NCBI GenBank assembly: GCA_035452965.1
Contig: DAOTCE010000005.1
Coordinates: 173,523 to 237,522 of the forward strand
Length of the DNA: 64,000 bases
Source of the DNA: Candidatus Paceibacterota bacterium
GTDB lineage: Bacteria > Verrucomicrobiota > Verrucomicrobiia > Limisphaerales > UBA8199
Direction: 5' to 3'
In this document: positions 18,343-26,377 of the stretch, piece after piece
Position numbering within the stretch: position 1 is the stretch's first letter
Layout: the number at the start of each line of letters is the position of its first letter
Translations under genes and position numbers: made by a program
The notes under the pieces: model-generated
What the model was told of the DNA's origin: nothing
Databases searched by the model: none
Seen by the model: only the letters and a program-made list of their open reading frames with translations

Positions 18343-21300
18343 ATGATGGAATCAATGAGTGTCCACATGTTTCAAGGAGCCGCGGCGGATCGGAGGCAAA
18401 GTGACAGCGGGTGGCGCAGGGTGGTCTTGAGGGCTGCGGTTTGTCTGCCCTTGGTCGCTGCGGTTCTTGGTTTCGGGTTTGCCGCACAGGGGGCAACCAC
18501 TTCGGCGGTGTATGGGATTGTCACCAATCCGGGTCAGGATTGCTCTACGCAGATGAACGTCGGTTGGCACGCCGACATCGCCCAGACCAGCTGTTACCTC
18601 ACTTACACCAAGACGTCCGATACCGCCTGGGCGCACGCGGTGAATGTGCCGGGCACCTACCAGTATTGCGACATCTTCGACGGCGTCTATTCCAAGACCG
18701 CGAGCAACCAGGACTTCTATGAGAGCGCAATTTTCCTGGATTATGGCGTGAATCTGACCGGCCTGGAACCGGGCACGAACTACATGTACAAAGTCTGCAC
18801 GGGCGGCGGCGCCTGCAGCACGATCCGTTACTTCAAGACCGCCGGACCCGGCGAGTTCAGCTTCATTTGGATCAGCGATTTCCACGCTTACACGCCCATT
18901 CCCGGCCGTCTGAGCGACGCCATCCGGGCGATCAATGCCGCGGCGGCCATTGACCCCGGCGTGGATTTCATCTTCTCGACCGGCGACACCATTGCCTGGG
19001 GCGGCAGTTACTCGTTCTGGACGAACATGTATGCGCAGGACTTCATCAAGAACTACATGTTCGCCAACCTGCTGGGCAACCATGATTACATGACGCGGAG
19101 TTCGACCTACAGCTCGGATTACTTCAAAGTGGTGAACCATTTGCCGCTCAACGGTTACGCCGGCCAGGAGGGCGTCTGCTACTGGTTCATCTACAACAAC
19201 GTCTTGTTCATCACATTCAACAACGAGGTAATGAGCGGCAACAGTGCTGCCGAGGCCGCGGCCAAGGCCTGGGCGGGCGGGGTCATCCAAAGCCTGGCGG
19301 GGCAGTATGAGTATATCTTCCTGGCGGAACATTATCAGTGGTTCTACGCGCAGGACGGCCGGACGAGTTGGTATGCCAACTGGAAGGGCTTCTGCGATCA
19401 GTATGGAGTGGACCTGGCTCTCTCGGGCAACAACCACATCTATATGCGGAGCTATCCGCTGTACAACGACGTGGTCGTGCCCAACGGGCAGGGCACGGTG
19501 TACATGGAGGCGCCCTCCTCGGACGGCGAACGCGGCGTCGAGGCCGGCACGCTCACCAGTAACACCGATAAGATCGCCTACACCTATTCCAGTCATACCA
19601 TTTCCGGCGGCACATCGGTCAAAACCATCGGCTGTGTGCTGGTCAAGGTTAATGCCCAGGGCATCAGCACCAAACTGGTCTATCTGGACGACGACCTCGT
19701 GGCCCATGTGGCGGATGAGTACCCCGCCAGCCCGGCGCCGACACTTTCCATGGCCGGGCTGAGCCGGGTGGTGGATGAGGGCAGCCCGGTGTCCCTGAGC
19801 GTTTCGGCCAGCGGCACGACACCGCTCACCTACCGGTGGAAGTTTAACGGGAACTACGTCGCGGGCGCGACGACGAGCCAATTGAGCTTCGCTGCCGCGC
19901 AACTGACCAACGCCGGCAACTACCTCTGCGTAGTCACCAATGCCAGCGGCAGCGTCACCAGTCGGGTCATGTCACTCACGGTCTATCCCGCGCAGACGAT
20001 TGCGTTCCTGGACACGTTCGACACCAACAGCTCAGCCCTCTGGCAGCTCAGCAAGAGTTCGACCGACACGCGGGTCACGTTCAACTACGACTACTCCGCC
20101 ATCGGCATCCCCGCCGCGCCGCATTCGACGGGCGGGACAACCCGCGGGCTGCGTCTGGAGGCAAACATGACGGCGGGAGCAACGGCCGCGTTGTCCCTTT
20201 CCCCCATCAACCGAACCTTCGCGGGCGACTATCGGCTTCGCTTTGACCTGTGGATGAATGCCAACGGGCCTTTCCCCGCTGGGGGCAGCGGCTCTTCGCA
20301 GCACGCCACCGCCGGGATTGGCACCGTGGGCAACCGCGTGCATTGGACCGGCAGCGGCAGCACGGCCGACGGCTACTGGTTTGCGGTGGACGGCGAGGGC
20401 CAGGCGGGTGACAGCTCTGACAACTCCGGGGACTTCTGCGCCTACGCCGGGACTTCGATGCAGGGCGCCACCACGGGCGTTTATACGGCGGGGACGGAAT
20501 CGAACGCGAAGGGCAGCAGCCATCCTTATCATGTGGAGGCGTTTCCCGGCGGGACGGTGGCGCCCGCGTGGCAGCAGAGCAACTACCCGCAGCAGAGCGG
20601 CACGCTGGCCGATGGGGCCATTGGGTTCGGCTGGCGGGAGGTGATCGTGGCACGGCGGGGCAACGTGGTCGAATGGGCAATAGACGGGATCCGGCTGGCA
20701 GCTTTCACCAACGCGGTGTTCGCAGCCAGCAATGTGTTTGTGGGCTACTGGGATATGTTCACGTCGCTGACGGACAACACCAACCTGAGCTTCGGCGTGT
20801 TGGACAATGTGCGGGTCGAGGTGCCTGTTACCGTGCCGGTGATCACGGTCCAACCGCAGGGACGAACAATCATCGCCGGGGAGAGTGTGGCGCTGACGGT
20901 GGGCGCGGTGGGGCCGTCTCCGTTGAGTTACCAGTGGCGATGTCACGGCACGAACCTGCCCGGAGCTACCAGCGCCAGCCTGGTGTGGAGCGGTGTGACG
21001 ACCAACCAGACCGGTTCGTACACCGTGGTGGTGGCAAACAGCTACGGCGCCGTGACCAGCGAAGTGGCCACGCTTACGGTCAATCCGCCCTTTCCCGCCG
21101 GCGGTTGGTCGCGCCTGTGGAGTCTGGCCCCCGGGGAACGGCCCTACCTCACCACAACTGCATTGCCCGATGAGCGCGGGATGGCCTACAACCCCCTGAC
21201 GCGGCACTTGTTGCTGGTCAAGCGCACCTCCACGGCGGTCCATGTGCTCGACGCTGACACCGGCGCCGACTTGTGGACCCTGAACACCACCGGGGTCACC

Positions 21301-22257
21301 GGCGGCTACTCCTCATCCTACTATTTGCTCATGGTCGGGGCGGCGGACGATGGCGCGGTTTATGCCGGCAACCTGACCACGGGCGGCACCAGCACCGCCT
21401 TCAAGCTCTATCGCTGGGCCAATGACAACTCGAATACTGTGCCGACGGTGGCCTACTCGGGCGACCCCGGCGCGGGCAACAACCAGCGCTGGGGTGACAC
21501 CATGGACGTGCGCGGCGCGGGAACCAACACCCAGGTCATTGTCGCCTCGCGCAACGGTAACGTCGTGGCGGTGCTCAGCACGGCGAACGGGACAACCTTC
21601 ACCTCGAAGCTCGTCACTGTGGCAGACGCCCCCACGGGCGCCTTTGGCTTGGGCCTGGCTTTTGGCGCCGGCAACACGTTCTGGGGCAAAGCGACCTCGC
21701 AGAACCTGCGCCAGGTCTCCTTTGATCTGGCGGCGGGCAGCGGGACCACCATGCGCAGCCATGCCAATCCGGATTTTCCGGGCAGCGTGGCACCCATTGG
21801 CGTGAGCCCGCAGTTGAACCTGCTGGCGGGCATTAACGTCGGCGTTTCCGGCAACAATCTTCGTCTCTACAACCTCACGCCTGCCAGCGGCACGCCCGTG
21901 TTCATCACCTCGACCAACTTCGCTACCGATAACGACAATACCGGCAGCGGCACTGGTTCGGTGGACTTCGGCGGCGACCGCGTTTATGCCCTGGGCGCCA
22001 ACAATGGCCTCGTGGCGCTGCGAGTCCTGCCGGCTCAGCCGGGCTGGTTCAATTCCATAAGCCAGCTCCCGGACAATTCAGTGCAATTGGGCATGGGAGG
22101 CAGTCCCAACGTAAACTATGTTCTCCAGTGGACCGGCGACTGGGGCGGCTGGTCCAACCTCTGCACCCTGTCCGGCACCAACGGTTTGTTCTGGTGGGTG
22201 GATCCCTCCGCCGCCAACACCCCCCAGCGCTTCTACCGTTTGCTCCTGACTCCGTAA
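18343..22257 (+). CDS. large secreted protein: purple-acid-phosphatase-like metallophosphoesterase fused to Ig/lectin/propeller module, FYR tail
   Basis: 1304 residues; a signal peptide sits at about 25-50 after a hydrophilic start. A fibronectin-like N-domain (about 52-165) precedes a calcineurin-like phosphoesterase (about 170-450) with the metal motifs D-x-H (Asp179, His181), GD (Asp215), GNHD (245-248), His330 and GNNH (362-365), all present. The arrangement resembles purple acid phosphatase-type secreted phosphohydrolases. From GLSRV at residue 472 to the end the protein repeats the C-terminal module of the preceding gene: Ig-like, LamG-like, Ig-like, beta-propeller, and a tail ending QRFYRLLLTP. 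Predicted role: release of phosphate outside the cell, held or targeted by the shared module. Confidence 0.9.
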   Translation: MMESMSVHMFQGAAADRRQSDSGWRRVVLRAAVCLPLVAAVLGFGFAAQGATTSAVYGIVTNPGQDCSTQMNVGWHADIAQTSCYLTYTKTSDTAWAHAVNVPGTYQYCDIFDGVYSKTASNQDFYESAIFLDYGVNLTGLEPGTNYMYKVCTGGGACSTIRYFKTAGPGEFSFIWISDFHAYTPIPGRLSDAIRAINAAAAIDPGVDFIFSTGDTIAWGGSYSFWTNMYAQDFIKNYMFANLLGNHDYMTRSSTYSSDYFKVVNHLPLNGYAGQEGVCYWFIYNNVLFITFNNEVMSGNSAAEAAAKAWAGGVIQSLAGQYEYIFLAEHYQWFYAQDGRTSWYANWKGFCDQYGVDLALSGNNHIYMRSYPLYNDVVVPNGQGTVYMEAPSSDGERGVEAGTLTSNTDKIAYTYSSHTISGGTSVKTIGCVLVKVNAQGISTKLVYLDDDLVAHVADEYPASPAPTLSMAGLSRVVDEGSPVSLSVSASGTTPLTYRWKFNGNYVAGATTSQLSFAAAQLTNAGNYLCVVTNASGSVTSRVMSLTVYPAQTIAFLDTFDTNSSALWQLSKSSTDTRVTFNYDYSAIGIPAAPHSTGGTTRGLRLEANMTAGATAALSLSPINRTFAGDYRLRFDLWMNANGPFPAGGSGSSQHATAGIGTVGNRVHWTGSGSTADGYWFAVDGEGQAGDSSDNSGDFCAYAGTSMQGATTGVYTAGTESNAKGSSHPYHVEAFPGGTVAPAWQQSNYPQQSGTLADGAIGFGWREVIVARRGNVVEWAIDGIRLAAFTNAVFAASNVFVGYWDMFTSLTDNTNLSFGVLDNVRVEVPVTVPVITVQPQGRTIIAGESVALTVGAVGPSPLSYQWRCHGTNLPGATSASLVWSGVTTNQTGSYTVVVANSYGAVTSEVATLTVNPPFPAGGWSRLWSLAPGERPYLTTTALPDERGMAYNPLTRHLLLVKRTSTAVHVLDADTGADLWTLNTTGVTGGYSSSYYLLMVGAADDGAVYAGNLTTGGTSTAFKLYRWANDNSNTVPTVAYSGDPGAGNNQRWGDTMDVRGAGTNTQVIVASRNGNVVAVLSTANGTTFTSKLVTVADAPTGAFGLGLAFGAGNTFWGKATSQNLRQVSFDLAAGSGTTMRSHANPDFPGSVAPIGVSPQLNLLAGINVGVSGNNLRLYNLTPASGTPVFITSTNFATDNDNTGSGTGSVDFGGDRVYALGANNGLVALRVLPAQPGWFNSISQLPDNSVQLGMGGSPNVNYVLQWTGDWGGWSNLCTLSGTNGLFWWVDPSAANTPQRFYRLLLTP
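19756..22254. repeat. intragenic duplicated module, copy B
   Basis: Second copy of the module at 15569-18073, fused here to a phosphoesterase head. The copies differ by only about two codons in total length (2505 against 2499 bp), so they line up almost without gaps. Confidence 0.85.
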
Positions 22258-22376
22258 GCTGATCCAGGGCGACGGCACGGGTGCGCTACCGCAGGCAACA
22301 GGGCGGCTTTCGGAACTCGGCACTCGCAAGCATTCTCACCCTCTCGTGCCGGTGAGTTTGCCGCTTTCATGTCCAT

Positions 22377-23180
22377 TCATCTCCCGCCGATGAACCGCGT
22401 GGCCTTGGTCTCATCGTTCACGTAGACGGCGAAGTGGCCGCCGGGATAGCCGGGGGGCTTGTGGTTGTAGAACAACTGCCAGCCATCCTTGCGCGAGTCG
22501 AATTGCGCCGTGCTCAGGACGTAGTTTTCCAGCTTGATGCCTTTGCTTCGGGCTGCTTCATCCGCGAGCGCTTTCGCTTGCTCCGGGCTCAGCTTGTGCG
22601 GCCGGTACACCCCGCCGGTCAGGATGTCGAAAGACACTTTCTTGCCGCCGGCGAACTGGATGGAAAACACATACTCGTTGCTATTGTCAATTTGCTCCCA
22701 ACCGCCCAGTTGAAATTCGGCTCGGCGCGTCACTGGTTCCGCCTCCATGGCCCCGCCGACCGTTGCGCCCAGTTCCTGGAGATCGGCCGTGGTCCAGGAG
22801 CGGAGGTGCTTGCCGCCGAGATAGAAGCTCAACTCGATTTGCTTATCCGGTGTGTCTGCGGGTTCGCCGGGCCTGGCCACGACCGCCACTTCGCCTGCGA
22901 TCGGGCTCCATCCCAACACCAGGCCATCCCGGCTATACCAGTCGAAGTGGGTCACGCGCTCGTCTTTCTCCCGCCCGACGCGGTAGATATCAGTGGAGCC
23001 GGCGGAGTCGGATTTGCCGGAAGGCACGCAGCGGGCGTAATACGTGCCGCCTTGAATACACGCCACGTAGGGGCGATTGACTGCCAGCTTGGCGGCGCAC
23101 CTTGCTCCAGCCATGGTTGTGCCCAGGCTGGATGCGATCAGGACTGCGACGCAGGAAAGGGCGTAATTCATCGTGTTCAC
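22377..23180 (-). CDS. secreted protein of unknown function
   Basis: 267 residues. The signal peptide is about 1-24 (YALSCVAVLIASSLGTTMAG). The mature part has paired cysteines near the start (C28, C41, C51) and looks beta-rich: VTHFDWYSRDGLVLGWSPIAG, GGWEQIDNSNEYVFSIQF. A helical segment with Glu and Lys (SPEQAKALADEAARSKGI) precedes the last strands. I do not recognise the family. It is a single-gene unit converging on the phosphoesterase gene. Confidence 0.75.
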   Translation of the reverse strand: MNTMNYALSCVAVLIASSLGTTMAGARCAAKLAVNRPYVACIQGGTYYARCVPSGKSDSAGSTDIYRVGREKDERVTHFDWYSRDGLVLGWSPIAGEVAVVARPGEPADTPDKQIELSFYLGGKHLRSWTTADLQELGATVGGAMEAEPVTRRAEFQLGGWEQIDNSNEYVFSIQFAGGKKVSFDILTGGVYRPHKLSPEQAKALADEAARSKGIKLENYVLSTAQFDSRKDGWQLFYNHKPPGYPGGHFAVYVNDETKATRFIGGR

Positions 23181-23942
23181 GACAGATATGACGGGATTCC
23201 GCGCTGGAATGCTCCCGCGGACACGCGATTTCTTTGGCCACCGTCTCAGGGGTTCAGCCCGGCGGGCAACCCCGCCAGAGCTTCGCTGCTGCGGAGTTCA
23301 CCCCGAACCGGTTCCTGAACGGCTTCTGGATGGCCAGTGGACGGCCAGGAAGATGGGCAGGAGACGGCCAGCACCTGGTCAACGGATGGCCGCCTGGTCG
23401 GATTAGTGCGCATTGGAAGGGCAAATGCTGGATGCCCACCCTCCCTGGGTAGCTGGGACTTCTGAACAGGATTTCCTTCCGTTTGATGGCAATCGGCTGG
23501 ATTCCGCCGCAAAAGCCGGAGAGATACCTATGGGAATCTTGCGAGACCCCGGTGTGTATCCCATGGGGAGCGCTCCCCATGGGATACACACCGGGGTCAG
23601 TCCGTGGTCCAGCCGGGGACAAACCGTCCAAACGTGCCGAATCTTGAACTTATGAGGCTGTTGGGGGAAGGGGACAGCCGGGCATCGGCGCGTTATCTTC
23701 GGCGCAGCATGCGGCAAGCGACCCTGGAACAAGCAGAAATGTTGTCGTTTCGTTACAGGATGCCGGGATGCACCCGGGGCAGGGGCACGGGCACGATGCT
23801 AACTCACGCGCTTCCGAGGGGTCACACTACGCTTTGTCTGCTACAGCCCAGGTTCCACCCGTGGAGCTGCCAGTTGGAGCAAATGCGCGGCGCCCGAAAG
23901 CAGATTCCGGTTGTCAGTTAAGTGGGCAACACCGAGGGCGGC
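23181..23942. other. gene-free intergenic region of about 760 bp
   Basis: No credible gene: several overlapping short ORFs on both strands lack starts, domains or codon consistency. A prominent palindrome at 23545-23598 is listed separately. The segment 23330-23400 is locally repetitive (GGATGGCC and GACGGCCA words recur). The upstream part should contain the promoter of the minus-strand gene that starts at 23180. Confidence 0.6.
23545..23598. repeat. perfect 54-bp palindrome
   Basis: Every base from 23545 to 23598 pairs with its mirror partner, 27 bp per arm with no loop (centre AGC|GCT; core ATCCCATGGGGAGC). A close relative with 18-bp arms and a 4-base loop lies at 58408-58447, and the two share the core GTGTGTATCCCATGGGGA. 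This looks like a mobile palindromic intergenic repeat or a protein-binding site. No gene overlaps it. Confidence 0.9.
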
Positions 23943-24902
23943 TTATGCGGTCTCGAAGACCCTTCTCACATACTCGCGGCTGCGACGGTGGTTTTCCACC
24001 ACGGAGCGGGTGATTTTTGTCCCGGGTTCGAGGGCCAGTTCCACGGTGAACCGCCGCGGCAACTTGTGCGCCCGCGCATACGCGGCCACGGCTGCGTAGT
24101 CCACGTCCCCGGTGTCCAGGTCTTCCCACCAGATTCCGTCGCGGCTCTGGCGGAGGTGCCAGGTCACCACTCGGTTGCCGTATTGCTTGAGCGCATCCAG
24201 CGGCATGACGCCTCCTTTCCAGACCCAATGGACGTCGTAGCAGAAGCCGACCATGCCGGGTTGGGTGTGCTCGAAGGTGTAGTGGAATTCGCGCGCGTGG
24301 TTGGCCATCTCTGGCAGATGATGATGTATTCCGAGCTTAAGGCCCAGCGCGTTAAGGCCCTGGCCCAGTTCGCTCAGCGCCGCCGCTTGCGTCTTCAACT
24401 CGGCGTCGGTCTTCTCGCGCCCGATAGGGGCGGCGTTGCAGCTAATGACCTGGAACCCGGACTGCTGGCAGACCCTGGCCGCGGCCAGCATACGCGCTAC
24501 CGTCTCCCCGGCCCTGGCCGGTTCGTGGAGGCGTGCGCCGACGTAGATGCTCACCGGCTGCAGCCCTTTGTTTCTAAGCTGCTCGGCGAGCCTGGCGTTC
24601 TCCTCGGGGTGGGCCACATCCATGAAGCCCTCGAGGTAATCGTAACCGGTGTCGCGCAGCGCCGAAATGACCTCCTCCACCTCCAGCTTCCTGTTGTCGC
24701 GCTGGGCGTATTGGCCCCAGCCGAAAATGTTGGAGCCTACCAGCGTTTTCCGGTCGGCGGCGCGCGGGTCGGGGCCTGTGCGACAGCCGGTGAATGAGGA
24801 CATCACCGTGCCGAGCGCCAGCGCGGAACCGGCTTGCCGAATGAACTCGCGCCGGGATGAGCGGGAGGCCGAGTCGGGACCATCAGGGATGGATTGAATC
24901 AT
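23943..24902 (-). CDS. Tat-exported sugar phosphate isomerase/epimerase-like TIM-barrel protein
   Basis: 319 residues. The N-terminus carries a twin-arginine motif (SRREFIRQAGSALALG) and a possible lipobox (FTGC), so it may be anchored after export. The barrel shows the family pattern: EVISALRDTGYDYLEGFMDV, LGIHHHLPEMANHAREF (metal-binding His) and GFCYDVHWVWKGG (metal-binding Asp), ending RRFTVELALEPGTKIT (Glu). This is a second exported xylose-isomerase-like protein, distinct from those at 12723 and 49016. The substrate is unknown; likely a sugar or cyclitol processed outside the cytoplasm. Confidence 0.87.
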   Translation of the reverse strand: MIQSIPDGPDSASRSSRREFIRQAGSALALGTVMSSFTGCRTGPDPRAADRKTLVGSNIFGWGQYAQRDNRKLEVEEVISALRDTGYDYLEGFMDVAHPEENARLAEQLRNKGLQPVSIYVGARLHEPARAGETVARMLAAARVCQQSGFQVISCNAAPIGREKTDAELKTQAAALSELGQGLNALGLKLGIHHHLPEMANHAREFHYTFEHTQPGMVGFCYDVHWVWKGGVMPLDALKQYGNRVVTWHLRQSRDGIWWEDLDTGDVDYAAVAAYARAHKLPRRFTVELALEPGTKITRSVVENHRRSREYVRRVFETA

Positions 24903-25073
24903 GCCAGTATTGAATTCCGGTCCGCGATACCGCGCCAGCGAAAAGTAAGGTCAGTGGTGCCTTCTCCGATCCTGGCAGACCAAACGCATTGCTTCGGGCG
25001 TTGCTTGTTATGACCACCAAGCGGCGGCGGGCCTCCTGCCCGGCGGAATGGTTGCCGGCGGGCGCGCGGACTC

Positions 25074-25117
25074 GGGCGGCAAGCTGCCGCCCTGACTGGC
25101 AGGCGGGGACGCCTGCC
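25074..25117. repeat. hairpin pair related to the 18-kb cruciform element
   Basis: Perfect hairpin GGGCGGC-AAGCT-GCCGCCC at 25074-25092 is followed by a second stem within 25098-25117 (GGCAGGCGGGGACGCCTGCC). The second stem resembles the right arm of the element at 18234-18259 (CTGGCAGGCGAGGACGCC). The rest of the 446-bp gap 24903-25348 is GC-rich and holds no gene. Confidence 0.6.
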
Positions 25118-25263
25118 GCCACGGGGAGGGCCTGAGGGCGCTGGTCCCGCCGCACCTTTCCCCCTCACGCAAGCGGTGGGCTCTCCAGTGAGGCCCATGG
25201 CATCGCGTCCTCAGACTCGACCCGCCGCCGGCATTTGGCGTGAGCGGGTGCCGGCGGGGTATT

Positions 25264-25287
25264 ACCTGTCTTGCGAATAGACAAGCT
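25264..25287. promoter_or_regulatory. dyad operator candidate, copy 1 of 3
   Basis: Read on the minus strand this is AGCTTGTCTATTCGCAAGAC plus AGGT, matching copies at 28289 and 28589. Its core is TGTCT-N7-AGACA. It ends 8 bp before the -35 hexamer of the promoter for the pseudopilin gene at 25349, a position suited to an activator or a repressor. Confidence 0.6.
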
Positions 25288-25295
25288 AAATGGCC

Positions 25296-25323
25296 TTGAG
25301 CGCATTCGGCGGTGTTATACATT
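25296..25323 (+). promoter_or_regulatory. sigma-70-type promoter candidate for the pseudopilin gene
   Basis: TTGAGC at 25296-25301 and TACATT at 25318-25323 are separated by 16 bp. The pseudopilin ATG follows 25 bp later. Confidence 0.4.
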
Positions 25324-25348
25324 ACAGGTGAACTTGCGCCACGCATTT

Positions 25349-26119
25349 ATGTCTGGAACTCGACGAATCTGGGTGAAGGGCCGACGCGCCGGGCAACCTT
25401 CGAGAGAGGGTTTTACGCTCATTGAGCTGCTCGTGGTTATTGCCATCATTGCAATCCTGGCGGCCCTGATGCTGCCGGCCCTGGCGACGGCCAAGGAGAA
25501 GGCCAGAAGGACGGAGTGCCTATCGAACCTGAAACAGCAGGGCGTGGCCAACACGATGTACGGCAACGACAACAACAATAAGTTCTTCTCCTGCCCCACG
25601 AATCCCGGGGATTACATTTGGGCCTACGCGAACTACGGCGGCAAGCAGGGGAAGGAATTCCCCGCGCAATTGCGCGCCATGAACGAGTATGTCTGCCTGA
25701 CCGGACCAGTCCGGACCAATACCGGCGGCGCGGCGCTGGTGTTTCGTTGCCCGAGCGACACCGGGACATTGCCGGGAGCCTTTTGGCCCGCGCGCCGGCC
25801 GACAATCTTCGATCGTTTCGGCACGAGCTATACTTACAATAGCGACGCCAACGACGGCGATGGCCGGCTGGGTTTGGTGGGCAAGACCTTCGATCAGGTC
25901 AAGAACCCCTCAAAGTGCCTTCTGGTGGTGGATAACACCCTTTGCGCGTATTCGCAGAATCTTAACCCCTTCGAGATCTCTTATTGGCACGACCAGAAGC
26001 GGCTGGGGTGTGGTGGAGCCGCCTTTGTGGACGCACGCGCGGCCTACGTGCGCGTGACCCGGGACCAGCCGGATTGGAAACGCGGGGCGAACTGGACGTT
26101 TGTTTTCAACGATCCGTGA
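25349..26119 (+). CDS. type II secretion pseudopilin-like protein with N-terminal methylation motif
   Basis: 256 residues from the ATG at 25349; a GTG at 25328 is an alternative. A basic leader ending in REG precedes FTLIELLVVIAIIAILAALM, the prepilin cleavage and methylation site. The helix continues LPALATAKEKARRTECLSNL. The globular part has paired cysteines around CLTGP and FRCPS, and ends with an AAFVDARAAYVRV motif in place of the usual F-x-DGH. It is an orphan pseudopilin of the DUF1559/GspG-like type. A conserved dyad lies just upstream of its likely promoter, shared with two other exported-protein genes. The bidirectional terminator at 26304 closes the unit. Confidence 0.87.
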   Translation: MSGTRRIWVKGRRAGQPSREGFTLIELLVVIAIIAILAALMLPALATAKEKARRTECLSNLKQQGVANTMYGNDNNNKFFSCPTNPGDYIWAYANYGGKQGKEFPAQLRAMNEYVCLTGPVRTNTGGAALVFRCPSDTGTLPGAFWPARRPTIFDRFGTSYTYNSDANDGDGRLGLVGKTFDQVKNPSKCLLVVDNTLCAYSQNLNPFEISYWHDQKRLGCGGAAFVDARAAYVRVTRDQPDWKRGANWTFVFNDP

Positions 26120-26303
26120 GCGCGACGCCGTGTTCGGCGCTTCCCAAGTACAGATCGCGCGACGGCGCGGTTGAAATCTAAGCCCCATTCAGCCAGAGCG
26201 ACAGCTCCCAACGGGGCTGTCCGCCACCCAAGCGCTTCTTGCCGTTGAAAGGCGGCGAGCACTCCCAACTGATGCTGTAACGCAAGGCCGGGAAACAACA
26301 GAA

Positions 26304-26348
26304 CGGCCCAGCCTGCGTTACCAACGCAAGCTGGGCCGGCTCTTTCTG
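26304..26348. terminator. bidirectional rho-independent terminator
   Basis: A 16-bp stem with one mismatch (CGGCCCAGCCTGCGTT, then loop ACC) spans 26304-26338. A T-rich run (CTCTTTCT) follows on the plus strand and TTCTGTTGTTT follows on the minus strand. It separates the convergent genes ending at 26119 and 26378 and can serve both. Confidence 0.8.
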
Positions 26349-26377
26349 AAAGGCAAATGCCCCCGGGAGGCAGCGCC

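Noticed and set aside
23234..23921. Several overlapping 70-125-codon ORFs on both strands
   Set aside because: They read through the palindrome and other repeats, have no domains and contradict one another.
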